A DNA stretch of 16,797 nt, taken from the NCBI GenBank assembly GCA_950063125.1, contig CATLZI010000013.1, positions 1 to 16,797 of the forward strand. Direction: 5' to 3'. Position 1 is the first letter of the stretch; each line of letters begins with the position of its first letter. The translations under genes were made by a program, and so were the position numbers. Positions 7,364 through 16,724 of the stretch are shown here, one piece after another. The stretch comes from an uncultured Porticoccus sp. GTDB lineage: Bacteria > Pseudomonadota > Gammaproteobacteria > Pseudomonadales > Porticoccaceae. Below the pieces are notes generated by a model that was not told where the DNA came from, ran no database searches, and saw only the letters and a list, made by a program, of their open reading frames with translations.

Positions 7364-7391
7364 TTGTCTGCGGTTGAATCCACTGTATAAT
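7364..7391 (+). promoter_or_regulatory. Promoter of the tRNA-Ser gene
   Basis: TTGTCT (7364-7369), a 16-nt spacer, then a perfect TATAAT (7386-7391) followed by a GC-rich CTGCGGC discriminator, as in stringently controlled stable-RNA promoters. Transcription would start near 7398, giving a precursor leader of about 70 nt. Confidence 0.7.
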
Positions 7392-7406
7392 CTGCGGCTA
7401 TTTTAA

Positions 7407-7418
7407 GGCCTTCGGGCC
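7407..7418 (+). other. UUCG-tetraloop hairpin in the pre-tRNA-Ser leader
   Basis: GGCC-TTCG-GGCC forms a 4-bp stem closed by the canonical C(UUCG)G tetraloop, about 10 nt downstream of the predicted transcription start and 50 nt before the mature tRNA. Such a hairpin could cap the 5' end of the precursor. No T-run follows, so it is not a standard rne terminator. Confidence 0.5.
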
Positions 7419-7467
7419 AAGTGAACTTTGTTGTTTCCTGGACACAAAGCCACAAAAAATAATCACA

Positions 7468-7558
7468 GGAGGGATGGCTGAGCGGTTGAAAGCACCGGTC
7501 TTGAAAACCGGCGTAGGTTAATAGCCTACCCAGGGTTCGAATCCCTGTCCCTCCGCCA
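7468..7558 (+). tRNA. tRNA-Ser(UGA)
   Basis: A complete 91-nt class II tRNA including the encoded CCA. The acceptor stem GGAGGGA (7468-7474) pairs with TCCCTCC (7548-7554), with discriminator G at 7555 and CCA at 7556-7558. The anticodon stem CCGGT/ACCGG (7495-7499, 7507-7511) encloses the loop CTTGAAA with anticodon TGA (7502-7504), which reads UCA and other UCN codons. The long variable arm GTAGG-TTAATAG-CCTAC is diagnostic of serine tRNA, and the T arm is CAGGGTTCGAATCCCTG. It has its own promoter and terminator. No integrase or attachment-site duplication is seen around it. Confidence 0.98.
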
Positions 7559-7565
7559 ATTTTAT

Positions 7566-7594
7566 AATGCCCTTGTCTGCGAGGGCATTTTTTT
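7566..7594 (+). terminator. Rho-independent terminator of tRNA-Ser
   Basis: AATGCCCT (7566-7573) pairs perfectly with AGGGCATT (7582-7589) around an 8-nt loop, followed by a run of Ts to 7594. It starts 8 nt after the tRNA CCA end. Confidence 0.9.
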
Positions 7595-7620
7595 GACACG
7601 TCGATAGACAAAACTATCGT
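7593..7620 (+). promoter_or_regulatory. Candidate promoter with an internal palindrome, upstream of the 62-residue gene
   Basis: A consensus TTGACA (7593-7598) begins within the T-run of the tRNA terminator. After 16 nt follows TATCGT (7615-7620, 4 of 6). The spacer carries the inverted repeat CGATAG-N6-CTATCG (7602-7607, 7614-7619), whose right arm overlaps the -10 box, so a bound repressor would occlude the promoter. The start codon lies at 7642, leaving a leader of about 15 nt with AAGG at 7630-7633. Confidence 0.45.
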
Positions 7621-7641
7621 AGTATAAAAAAGGTTATAGCT

Positions 7642-7830
7642 ATGGATAAGCCCGACATAAAGCGCGGCGACTGGATCATTCTCAAACTATCTGAAGAAAC
7701 AGAGGGTGTTGAAGCGCTCGTCTATAAAGTCCGTGAAGACGGTTCGCTCTTTGTTGGCTACCACCAAGGCAGTTTCAAGACTATGAAAGCCAGCGCAATT
7801 TGGGCTGAGACATACTGGCAAGTTGTCTAG
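7642..7830 (+). CDS. Small protein of unknown function (62 residues)
   Basis: I do not recognise a family. The protein is soluble and mildly charged, with no signal peptide or membrane segment. It begins MDKPDIKRGDWIILKL and alternates hydrophobic and polar residues (WIILKL, EALVYKV, GSLFVGY), which suggests a small beta-barrel or SH3-like fold. It contains four tryptophan or tyrosine residues in its last 10 positions (IWAETYWQVV). ATG at 7642 has AAGG at 7630-7633, a good spacing, and a promoter-like sequence lies just upstream, so it is probably a real single-gene unit. The next gene is 208 bp away, so neighbours say nothing about function. Confidence 0.7.
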   Translation: MDKPDIKRGDWIILKLSEETEGVEALVYKVREDGSLFVGYHQGSFKTMKASAIWAETYWQVV

Positions 7831-7831
7831 A

Positions 7832-7868
7832 TAGTGATGAGTTTTCATCCTCTAATCACTTATCACTA
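7832..7868. repeat. Inverted repeat after the 62-residue gene
   Basis: TAGTGATGAG (7832-7841) pairs with CTTATCACTA (7859-7868) over 10 positions including one G-U. A second ATCACT copy at 7855-7860 offers the same left arm an alternative partner. It begins just after the stop codon of the 62-residue gene. No T-run follows directly (a TTGTTTTT tract appears about 15 nt later), so an imperfect terminator or mRNA end structure is the likeliest reading. The rest of the gap to 8038 holds the motif at 7975 and nothing else I can identify. Confidence 0.4.
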
Positions 7869-7974
7869 GCCAGCTCAGTCTATTGTTTTTATCGACCACT
7901 CTTCTTGTAGTAACCTCCCCATTACATTACCCACTCAATAATGCATTAGAGGCTGAGGATACCTGCCTCCGGGT

Positions 7975-7999
7975 TTATTTCTGCTATCTTCCCGTATAG
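7975..7999 (+). promoter_or_regulatory. Shared motif, copy B (upstream of the lipoprotein gene)
   Basis: TTATTTCTGCTATCTT (7975-7990), two bases, then CGTATAG (7993-7999), about 40 bp before the lipoprotein start. It matches copy A at 4272-4298 in 15 of 16 and 7 of 7 block positions. The TATAG element is at a plausible -10 position for transcription of the lipoprotein gene. Confidence 0.35.
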
Positions 8000-8038
8000 C
8001 TCATCCCTTAAGACCAAGCTACTTATAGAACCCTTGTA

Positions 8039-8434
8039 ATGTACGGAATTGACACTGCTTACTATAAAAATGGCATCAATCACCTGCTATCTCTCGTGAT
8101 GATCACTGCCTGTTTGATTGTCGCCGGCTGCGCGGCTTCATCCACTGACGTCAGTGCCGGCTCAGCACAATCGAAAGAGTGGCATGGCCTTTTTATCGAT
8201 GATTTGGTAAAGAAACTACCAACACCAGACTCGGTGACGGAACTACCGGGGGGCGGAAAAACCTATCGGTGGACCAGAACAGAAACAGTTGAGACTTTTT
8301 CGTACTCCAATTACAAGCGATCTGTCCAGGCAACCTGTATTTTTCAGGTAACGACTGCAGCGGACACCGCTGTCAAAAATGTAGTCAATCGCGGTCACGA
8401 GCACGTCTGCCAATATTTCACGGACAGACTGTAA
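8039..8434 (+). CDS. Small putative lipoprotein of unknown function
   Basis: A 131-residue protein with a lipoprotein signal peptide: a short n-region with Lys10, a hydrophobic core (LLSLVMITACLIV), and a lipobox VAGC with the lipidated Cys31. The residues after it (AASSTD) have no Asp at +2, so the outer membrane is the likely destination under the E. coli sorting rule. The mature part (about 100 residues) has EWHGLFIDDLVKKLPTPDSVTELPGGGKTYRWTRT, a layout reminiscent of small SmpA/OmlA-like or DUF lipoproteins, then two cysteines (Cys98 and Cys127, approximate) that could form a disulfide. The ATG has no strong ribosome site; the next ATG, inside the signal peptide, is a poor alternative. 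It precedes the c-di-GMP gene by 71 bp and may be cotranscribed with it. Confidence 0.75.
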   Translation: MYGIDTAYYKNGINHLLSLVMITACLIVAGCAASSTDVSAGSAQSKEWHGLFIDDLVKKLPTPDSVTELPGGGKTYRWTRTETVETFSYSNYKRSVQATCIFQVTTAADTAVKNVVNRGHEHVCQYFTDRL

Positions 8435-8505
8435 GTCTCCGGGGCCTATCAGCCGACAGAAGCAATTCAGCTTATTAATTCCGTCCTGGTCCATCATGAA
8501 TTGTC

Positions 8506-11500
8506 ATGTATTCCAAACGGTGGTTATATGGAGACAGGTCGACTTTTCGGGGTCATGTAAAAGGAATGCAGTCTCCAACGATGAACATCAACCCAACACG
8601 CAAATTTTACAACCAATGTTTGCCATGGATGCTGTCGGGGCTCACCCTTCTGATTGGCGGCTCTGCCACATTGACCTACTGGCATCACTTTGAAAAACAA
8701 CAACAGGAAGCAGTCAATCTTAAATTTCAGGCAGAGTCTGACCGACTGACAGCCAATATTTCGCAACAGCTCAACAGCTACAAGGTAGTGATGCGCGGGA
8801 TACAGGGTTTTTTCCGGGGATCCGAGCATGTCACCTACCCTGAGTTTTCGCGCTACGTCGCTTCGCTGGATATCACCAGGGATTTAAGGGGTATTCAGGG
8901 GATAGGCTTTGCTATCCCTGTGGCACAGAAGGGTTTGACGGCACATCTCGCAACCATGCGCAGGGAACTCCCAAGACATTATCAAATAACGCCCGCTGTC
9001 GGTAATCGGGACGAATTGGCCCCCATTATCTATATTGAACCGTTGGAGGATGACAACCTTGCCGCCCTGGGATTTGATATTCTGAGCAACCCGTTAGCCC
9101 GCGAAGCAGCCGAAACGGCCAGGGACACCGGTGATATCGTTATCACCAGTCCATTGACACTTGTACAGGATCGATCAAAGCAGGCTGATCCAGGCTTCGT
9201 TATGTACCTGCCGGTATACAAGCACGATCATAGACTGGCGACGCCGGCAGAGCGCCGGGCAGCCTTGTTGGGCTGGGTAGATGTGCCATTCCGAGTAAAA
9301 GATCTGCTGACGGGCCTTGAAGAACAGATTAATCCGAATATTGACATTGAAATCCACGATTTTTCGGCCAGCGACAGTCATACCCTGCTCTTTCATGGTG
9401 ACGCCATACCCCATCAGCAACGAACAATATCTGGCGAATGGCAGTATCAGCAGGAAATTGACATCGGCCAAAGAAAATGGACATTGTTGCTGAGCAGCAC
9501 ACCAGCATTTCGAGAAAACGCAGTACTTCCCACCCATCCATGGGTAATCTCCGCGACCGGCGGCACACTCAGCCTCGCATTGGCCCTTCTGGTTCTGACA
9601 ATCAGCCAAAGCAGAAATCAGAACCAACGCCGAGCCTTGCGTCTTGGCCGCCTCTATCACGCCCTGAGCCAGGTCAATCAGGCCATTGTAAGAATGGATT
9701 CGGAGGATGAACTGCTTCCTCTGGTGTGCCAGATGTCAGTCCAGTTTGGCGGGATGAAAATGGCCTGGATCGGCCTGCTGGATGAAATGCCGGATAAAAG
9801 TACCGCGAATATTACTCCTCTCACCAGCTATGGTACCGGCGTCAATTACATCAATAGCCTTCGCGTCTCGATTTGCAAGGATGTGCCGGAGGGACAGGGT
9901 CCAACTGGCACAGCCATGCGCGAAAATCGCCCTGTGGTCATTAATCACTATTTGACTGATCCAAACACCAGACCCTGGCATGAACGGGCCAGACGGTTTG
10001 GCTGGAGATCAGCGGCCGCTTTCCCCATACAACGACAGGGCAAGCCCTTTGCCGTACTTAACGTCTATCACGACAAACCTGCAGCCTTTGATGAGGATGC
10101 CATCAATCTACTCGTGGAAATGAGTAGTGATATCAGTTTTGCATTGGATAATTTTGACCGGGAAACCCAAAGAACCGCCATGGAAACAGCCCTCGCTAAA
10201 AACGAGGCTATCATGAAAACTATAATGGAGAATGTTGGCGCCTGTATCTATCTCAAGGATACCAAGGGGCTCTATACCTTCGTGAATCAACAGGTACTTG
10301 AATTATGGGGCGTTGAAAAATCAGAGGTCATCGGATTTGGGGATGATAAATTTTTTGACCCACACACAGTAAAGCGTATACAGGCAAATGACCTAAGGGT
10401 CTTTAAGCACGGCGAAATCATACAATGCGAAGAGACCGATACCGTCAAGAGCAGTGGTGTGACCCGAATATTCTGGTCAATCAAACTCCCCTTGTGGGAT
10501 ATCAATGGCCAGATCTATGCCCTGTGTGGCATATCTACCGATATCACCGAACACCGTGCAAAAGAAGACAAAATACGCTATTTAAGTAATTACGACGCAT
10601 TGACTGGTTTGCCAAATCGTACACTGCTGGACGAGAAAGCCCGCGTGGCTCTGGCATCTGCAAAAGCGTCCGGCACTCAGGTATCGCTGCTTTTTATTGA
10701 TCTTGATCGTTTCAGCATTATCAATGATTCCCTCGGCCACAGTGTCGGCGATGCAGTACTGAAACAACTTTCCCAACGGCTCAGCGCAGAACTGAACCTG
10801 AGTGCGACGCTCAGTAGAGCGGGAGGCGATGAGTTCTGCTTGCTATTGCCGGGTATCGATACCAGCCAGGTCAGGAGAATTGCGCAACAACTACTGGATA
10901 TCATTACCTACCCAATGGATATCTATGAACGCCGCCTTACCCTCCCCGCCAGTATAGGTATTGCCTTTTTTCCTGATCACGGCAGTAATGTTGAACGATT
11001 AATTCAATCCGCTGATGCCGCACTTGCCCAGGCGAAACACAAAGGTCGCAATAACTATCAGATTTTTAACGAAGTCATGCGTAGCGACGCCAACGAAACG
11101 CTATTTATCGAAAATGAATTACGAGAAGCCATTGGCAAACAACGGCTGAGTGTCCACTATCAACCCCAGGTTGATATGCAATCCGGCCGTATCTTTGGTG
11201 TTGAAGCTCTGGTCAGATGGGAACACCCTGAGATGGGCATGATCTATCCCGGCCGCTTTATCCCTATAGCAGAGGAAAGTGGCCTGATTATTGATATCGG
11301 TAATTGGGTACTGGAAACTGCCGTCAGACAACAGGCGGCCTGGTTATCCGAAGGGCTGCCGCTTACTTCAATTGCAGTCAACCTGTCAGCGCGACAAATC
11401 TACAAGGATAACTTCCCTCAAACGGTGAAGAGCATACTTGAGAAATATCAGCTGCCCCACGCGATGTTAGAACTCGAGTTAACGGAGCGCATCGCAATGG

Positions 11501-11913
11501 AGCACTCAAGCAGGACCTTGATCACCCTGCATCAGCTACAGGCCCTCGGCATCACGCTCTCCATTGATGACTTCGGCACGGGTTATTCGTCGCTCAGTTA
11601 TTTAACTCGGTTCCCGTTCAATACGTTGAAAATCGACCGCAGTTTTGTTTCGCAATGCACTCAGCAAGGACAGGCAGCAGCCATCATCCACACCATCATT
11701 CAACTGTGTAAAAATCTTAACCTGGAAGTGGTGGCTGAAGGTGTGGAGCAGTTTGAAGAATTGAAATTTCTATTGGATCATCGTTGTGATGTGGTGCAGG
11801 GGCATTATTTCAGCCCGGCGTTAAGTGCGTCGGAACTCACCGACTATATTGAAAAGCAGTCCTGGGTTTCGTTATTGCCTGACTCAATGGGTTCCAGGCT
11901 ACCCGAGCATTAA
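8506..11913 (+). CDS. Membrane-bound CHASE-GAF-PAS-GGDEF-EAL cyclic-di-GMP protein
   Basis: Up to 1135 residues. TM1 (~41-60) is followed by a periplasmic CHASE sensor (~83-300; YPEFSRYVASLD, GIQGIGFAIPV), TM2 (~345-366), GAF (~385-550), PAS (~565-685), GGDEF (~695-855) and EAL (~865-1118). The cyclase has IDLDRF and RAGGDEF (773-777), intact. The usual RxxD inhibitory site before it reads NLSA (764-767), so product inhibition is probably lost. The phosphodiesterase has E900-A-L, Asn959, ELTE, Asp1021/Asp1022, Lys1042, Glu1078 and Gln1098, all expected catalytic residues. Both making and breaking c-di-GMP are therefore possible, selected by periplasmic and cytoplasmic signals. The start is uncertain: 8506 has no ribosome site, and ATGs at 8566 and 8581 (MNINPTRKFYNQ) are closer to the usual N-terminus. 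Confidence 0.95.
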   Translation: MYSKRWLYGDRSTFRGHVKGMQSPTMNINPTRKFYNQCLPWMLSGLTLLIGGSATLTYWHHFEKQQQEAVNLKFQAESDRLTANISQQLNSYKVVMRGIQGFFRGSEHVTYPEFSRYVASLDITRDLRGIQGIGFAIPVAQKGLTAHLATMRRELPRHYQITPAVGNRDELAPIIYIEPLEDDNLAALGFDILSNPLAREAAETARDTGDIVITSPLTLVQDRSKQADPGFVMYLPVYKHDHRLATPAERRAALLGWVDVPFRVKDLLTGLEEQINPNIDIEIHDFSASDSHTLLFHGDAIPHQQRTISGEWQYQQEIDIGQRKWTLLLSSTPAFRENAVLPTHPWVISATGGTLSLALALLVLTISQSRNQNQRRALRLGRLYHALSQVNQAIVRMDSEDELLPLVCQMSVQFGGMKMAWIGLLDEMPDKSTANITPLTSYGTGVNYINSLRVSICKDVPEGQGPTGTAMRENRPVVINHYLTDPNTRPWHERARRFGWRSAAAFPIQRQGKPFAVLNVYHDKPAAFDEDAINLLVEMSSDISFALDNFDRETQRTAMETALAKNEAIMKTIMENVGACIYLKDTKGLYTFVNQQVLELWGVEKSEVIGFGDDKFFDPHTVKRIQANDLRVFKHGEIIQCEETDTVKSSGVTRIFWSIKLPLWDINGQIYALCGISTDITEHRAKEDKIRYLSNYDALTGLPNRTLLDEKARVALASAKASGTQVSLLFIDLDRFSIINDSLGHSVGDAVLKQLSQRLSAELNLSATLSRAGGDEFCLLLPGIDTSQVRRIAQQLLDIITYPMDIYERRLTLPASIGIAFFPDHGSNVERLIQSADAALAQAKHKGRNNYQIFNEVMRSDANETLFIENELREAIGKQRLSVHYQPQVDMQSGRIFGVEALVRWEHPEMGMIYPGRFIPIAEESGLIIDIGNWVLETAVRQQAAWLSEGLPLTSIAVNLSARQIYKDNFPQTVKSILEKYQLPHAMLELELTERIAMEHSSRTLITLHQLQALGITLSIDDFGTGYSSLSYLTRFPFNTLKIDRSFVSQCTQQGQAAAIIHTIIQLCKNLNLEVVAEGVEQFEELKFLLDHRCDVVQGHYFSPALSASELTDYIEKQSWVSLLPDSMGSRLPEH

Positions 11914-12149
11914 CCACCGGCTGCGCGCCACTGCTGTGCAGTTACAATGTGTACGCTATCCATTTCCTGATCGTAAACGATGAGGTATTCCTTCTTTTTT
12001 ATACCGGCCACCACCTGGGATACCTTACGTGACAGCTCGATTTCCTGCTCGCCATAATCGGTACCATCACGGGTAACAAACTCCTCAACCAGCCTCTGCA
12101 GAGTATCCTCTGCCAACTGATCCCAGGGAACTTCAATCAGATTTTCCAT
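11910..12149 (-). CDS. yheU: UPF0270 protein YheU
   Basis: A 79-residue protein matching E. coli YheU in length and pattern: IEVPWDQLAEDTLQRLVEEFVTRDGTDYGEQEIELSRKVSQV, with the family core of IPW, LI..FV.REGTDYGE and a C-terminal VHIV segment. The function is not established. The start is ATG 12149, because homology begins at MENLIEVPW; the longer frame to 12191 is only read-through of the PPK2 frame. It overlaps the PPK2 3' end by 17 nt, so translational coupling is likely. Its stop codon TAA shares bases with the stop of the convergent c-di-GMP gene. Confidence 0.92.
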   Translation of the reverse strand: MENLIEVPWDQLAEDTLQRLVEEFVTRDGTDYGEQEIELSRKVSQVVAGIKKKEYLIVYDQEMDSVHIVTAQQWRAAGG

Positions 12150-12984
12150 CAAGCTCTTCCACCAGTTGAACCCGCAAAACACCTTCACCAAACTCTTCGA
12201 TCACCTTGGCAATCACCTTTGGGTCCAGCAACATCACCCGCTTGGAATCTACCACCTGCTGCAACAAATCCGAAATAATAGACAGGCATTTAACCCGGGC
12301 GAACTGTTTGTCATCAGCGGGAATCACATACCAGGGCGCAGATTCGGTGGCGGTCTTATTCAACATGTCCTCGTAGGCACACTGGTAATCTGCCCAAAAG
12401 CGGCGGCTGTCCAGATCCGCCGGGGTAATCTTCCAACGCTTGGTGGGCTCGCGCAAACGCCCCATAAAACGCTCATACTGTTCATCCTTGGAAAGGTTCA
12501 GAAACAGCTTGATCAGCACCACGCCGTCATCGGTAAGTTGACGTTCAAACTCCTGCAATTCACGATAAGCGCGGCTCCACTCCTCCTTTTTGGCGAAACC
12601 TTCAACCCGCTCCACCAACACCCGACCGTACCAGGAACGATCAAAGACAGTAATTTCACCCGGTTCCGGGAGCTTTTGCCAAAACCGATACAGATAATGA
12701 CGGGATTGCTCCCAATCCGCCGGTGCACCAATGGGCCATTCGCGCCCACCCCGGGGATCCAAATGCCGGGTCAACCGACGAACGACTCCCCCCTTGCCCG
12801 CCGTATCGGTGCCTTCCATTATAATGATGACCCGTTTGCCACTGCGAAACAGAGCCTGCTGCGAGCGCAGTAACTGCAACTGCAGGTTGTCTATCTTGTC
12901 CCTAGGTTTCTCGACTTTGCGTTTGGGAACGGTGCCCAGATCGTTAAGCTTGACAGGATCACCGGTCAATTTCACCACTTTCAC
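12133..12984 (-). CDS. PPK2-family polyphosphate kinase
   Basis: A 283-residue enzyme of the polyphosphate kinase 2 family, which transfers phosphate between polyphosphate and nucleotides. Walker A is EGTDTAGKGG (57-66), Walker B is VFDRSWYGR (113-121), and the lid region is LREPTKRWKI (177-186). The VFDRSWYGRVLVERVEGFA..EEW..AYRE stretch resembles the catalytic half of class II (polyphosphate:AMP) enzymes, but this is a single-domain protein, so whether it acts on AMP, ADP or GDP cannot be told. GTG at 12984 is preferred: GAGGGG (plus 12992-12997) lies 7 nt upstream. An upstream TTG at 13014 would add ten residues without homology. It overlaps the preceding membrane protein gene by 26 nt and yheU by 17 nt. 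Confidence 0.92.
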   Translation of the reverse strand: MKVVKLTGDPVKLNDLGTVPKRKVEKPRDKIDNLQLQLLRSQQALFRSGKRVIIIMEGTDTAGKGGVVRRLTRHLDPRGGREWPIGAPADWEQSRHYLYRFWQKLPEPGEITVFDRSWYGRVLVERVEGFAKKEEWSRAYRELQEFERQLTDDGVVLIKLFLNLSKDEQYERFMGRLREPTKRWKITPADLDSRRFWADYQCAYEDMLNKTATESAPWYVIPADDKQFARVKCLSIISDLLQQVVDSKRVMLLDPKVIAKVIEEFGEGVLRVQLVEELDGKSD

Positions 12985-13576
12985 CGTTCTTCCCCTCTTT
13001 GTGAATCGGCTCAAACAACAGCGGATACAGGAAATCCTGAAACTCCTCTATCATTCGATCCATCGTGGACTTGTCTTCCATGATAATACCGCGCTTGTTC
13101 TGTTCATAGCCAATCAACTGTTTGGCCAGATTGTGGAAAATGGTGATACGCTTTTGCAGATACAATCGGCTACCCTGATCCAGAAAGGGTTCCAACGCAT
13201 AATAGGATTTGGCCAACTGGTGTAACGCAGCGTCCAGGTCCTGCGCGTTTTTTCTCCCTGCACTGTTCCAGGCATCCGACAGTGCTCCCATAAAATCGGC
13301 ATAGTGCTTTTGCCGAACCTCAAAAGTTCGTTCAAAGCGTGCTGACTGGGCCTGCTCATAGAGAAAACGCGCATACTGATCCATGAACTTGGTCTGGGTA
13401 CGCTCCTGCAATTGCTGCGCCCGAATCAACTGAGCACCGGCCACCTTGGTCACTTCATAGTTGAGATAAGCCATATAAGCCGTCAATGCAAAGGCCAATA
13501 TGACCAGAATCAGGCTGAACAGCGGGAAGCGGTTTTCCTTTAAGGTTACCACGGGATGATTGGTCGGCTCAGTCAC
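12959..13576 (-). CDS. Single-helix membrane protein of unknown function, upstream of PPK2
   Basis: A 205-residue protein with a short basic N-terminus, one membrane helix (about 18-40, FPLFSLILVILAFALTAYMAYL) and a long, mostly helical rest rich in Gln, Arg and aromatic residues, probably coiled-coil-like. It has no cysteines or recognisable enzyme motif, and no family is assigned. By the positive-inside rule the C-terminal part should be periplasmic, though the N-terminal charge balance is weak. It starts at GTG 13576 with GAGGAGG 4 nt upstream, 30 nt after the ligA stop. Its end overlaps the PPK2 start by 26 nt, so the two proteins are probably made together and may act together. Confidence 0.8.
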   Translation of the reverse strand: MTEPTNHPVVTLKENRFPLFSLILVILAFALTAYMAYLNYEVTKVAGAQLIRAQQLQERTQTKFMDQYARFLYEQAQSARFERTFEVRQKHYADFMGALSDAWNSAGRKNAQDLDAALHQLAKSYYALEPFLDQGSRLYLQKRITIFHNLAKQLIGYEQNKRGIIMEDKSTMDRMIEEFQDFLYPLLFEPIHKEGKNGESGEIDR

Positions 13577-13606
13577 GGTGCCTCCTCGTTTCGGTGCGGC
13601 CAGGTT

Positions 13607-15733
<2,127 letters not shown>

Positions 15734-15737
15734 TCAA

Positions 15738-16724
15738 TTACAACTGTTTCTGACTGGCTTTGTAGGACAGGAAACGACGCTCAAAATCCAGAACCCGTTG
15801 CCGATAGTGTTCGGCAGTCTGCTGCCGCATAATATTGTGATGCTCATCCTTAACGTCGGCATCCAGCAGATTGGCAATCTTTCGGGCTGAGTCCATCATG
15901 ATCTCAAAGGAATGTATGGGGCGCTTGGGCCCGGGCAGTTTCATGAACATGCAGATCCCGGGGGTGCTGAACTCTTCCATCCGATCCACATCAAACACTC
16001 CGGGTTCCACCACATTGGCGGCGCTGAACAACAGGCTGCCTTTACCGCTGTGTTGCTCATAACGGTGAAAGATATTCATATCGCCAAAGCGAAAGCCGCA
16101 GGAAAGCATGACCCGCAGCAGATCGTTTCCGGCAAGTTCCCCTTGCCGGGCCATCACATTCACCACCAGAACCTCCTGCAGTTCCGGGTCAATTTCCACT
16201 TCTGACGTCGGTTGCGTAACGGTTCTGGCACCGGTTTTCTTCGCCAGTTTGGACTGCTGTTCTGCCCGCGAGGCAATCAGCAGATCATCGTCGGCGAATA
16301 AATCATCCTGCGTATGGGCATCGCCCTCGGCCTGCACCAGGTCGTCCACGTATTCCTGTTCTGGTGAGGAGGGTTGTTCTACGGCAGGTTTGCGCTCTGC
16401 GGGGACGTTTTCTCGTTCATAGGCCACCTCGGTCTCGTCCAGGGCAGAGCCAAAGTGTTCACCCAATTCGGGTTCAGGCTGTGCATCCGCCGGCTCCGCG
16501 GCTGCAATAGAGCGGCGTACGCTCAGTGGAATTTTACGGGCTCCACCATTGGGCAATTCACCACGATAGTGCTCCCAATCATCTTCACAGCTGCCGCCAA
16601 TCTCTGAAGGCAATTCCAGCTCACCAAGCTTGGATTTGCGCATACGGCGGTACCCATCTGCCAATATGCCTGCAATCACCACCAGACCTACCAATATCAA
16701 GACTTCTCTCAGTCCGAATTCCAT
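15738..16724 (-). CDS. zipA: Cell division protein ZipA
   Basis: A 328-residue protein with the ZipA layout: a short N-terminus with a membrane helix (residues 7-22, EVLILVGLVVIAGILA), a charged region (YRRMRKSK), a long disordered acidic and proline-rich linker (~35-180), and the FtsZ-binding C-terminal domain (~185-320; VNVMARQGELAGNDLLRVMLSCGFRFGDMNIFHRY, CMFMKLPGP, DSARKIANLLDADVKDE). ZipA tethers FtsZ to the membrane and is needed for Z-ring maturation. ATG 16724 has AGGA 8 nt upstream. In gammaproteobacteria the gene usually follows smc; only 73 bases remain upstream here, with no recognisable smc tail. The linker is longer and more acidic than in E. coli but within the family's range. 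Confidence 0.94.
   Translation of the reverse strand: MEFGLREVLILVGLVVIAGILADGYRRMRKSKLGELELPSEIGGSCEDDWEHYRGELPNGGARKIPLSVRRSIAAAEPADAQPEPELGEHFGSALDETEVAYERENVPAERKPAVEQPSSPEQEYVDDLVQAEGDAHTQDDLFADDDLLIASRAEQQSKLAKKTGARTVTQPTSEVEIDPELQEVLVVNVMARQGELAGNDLLRVMLSCGFRFGDMNIFHRYEQHSGKGSLLFSAANVVEPGVFDVDRMEEFSTPGICMFMKLPGPKRPIHSFEIMMDSARKIANLLDADVKDEHHNIMRQQTAEHYRQRVLDFERRFLSYKASQKQL

Noticed and set aside
7306..7611. 101-codon minus-strand frame containing GGGTGIRTL...GFQDRCFQPLSHPS
   Set aside because: It is the well-known false protein produced by translating the antisense of a tRNA-Ser gene; the tRNA explains the sequence.
7468..7620. tRNA-Ser 3' end as an integration site of a mobile element
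   Set aside because: No repeat of the tRNA end, no integrase and no accessory cargo is found downstream; normal genes follow.
7623..7628. TATAAA as the -10 box for the 62-residue gene
   Set aside because: It lies 24 nt from the consensus TTGACA at 7593-7598, too far for a usual sigma70 promoter; TATCGT at 16 nt spacing fits better.
12166..12873. 235-codon plus-strand frame opposite PPK2
   Set aside because: It lies wholly antisense to a gene with clear kinase motifs and has no family features.
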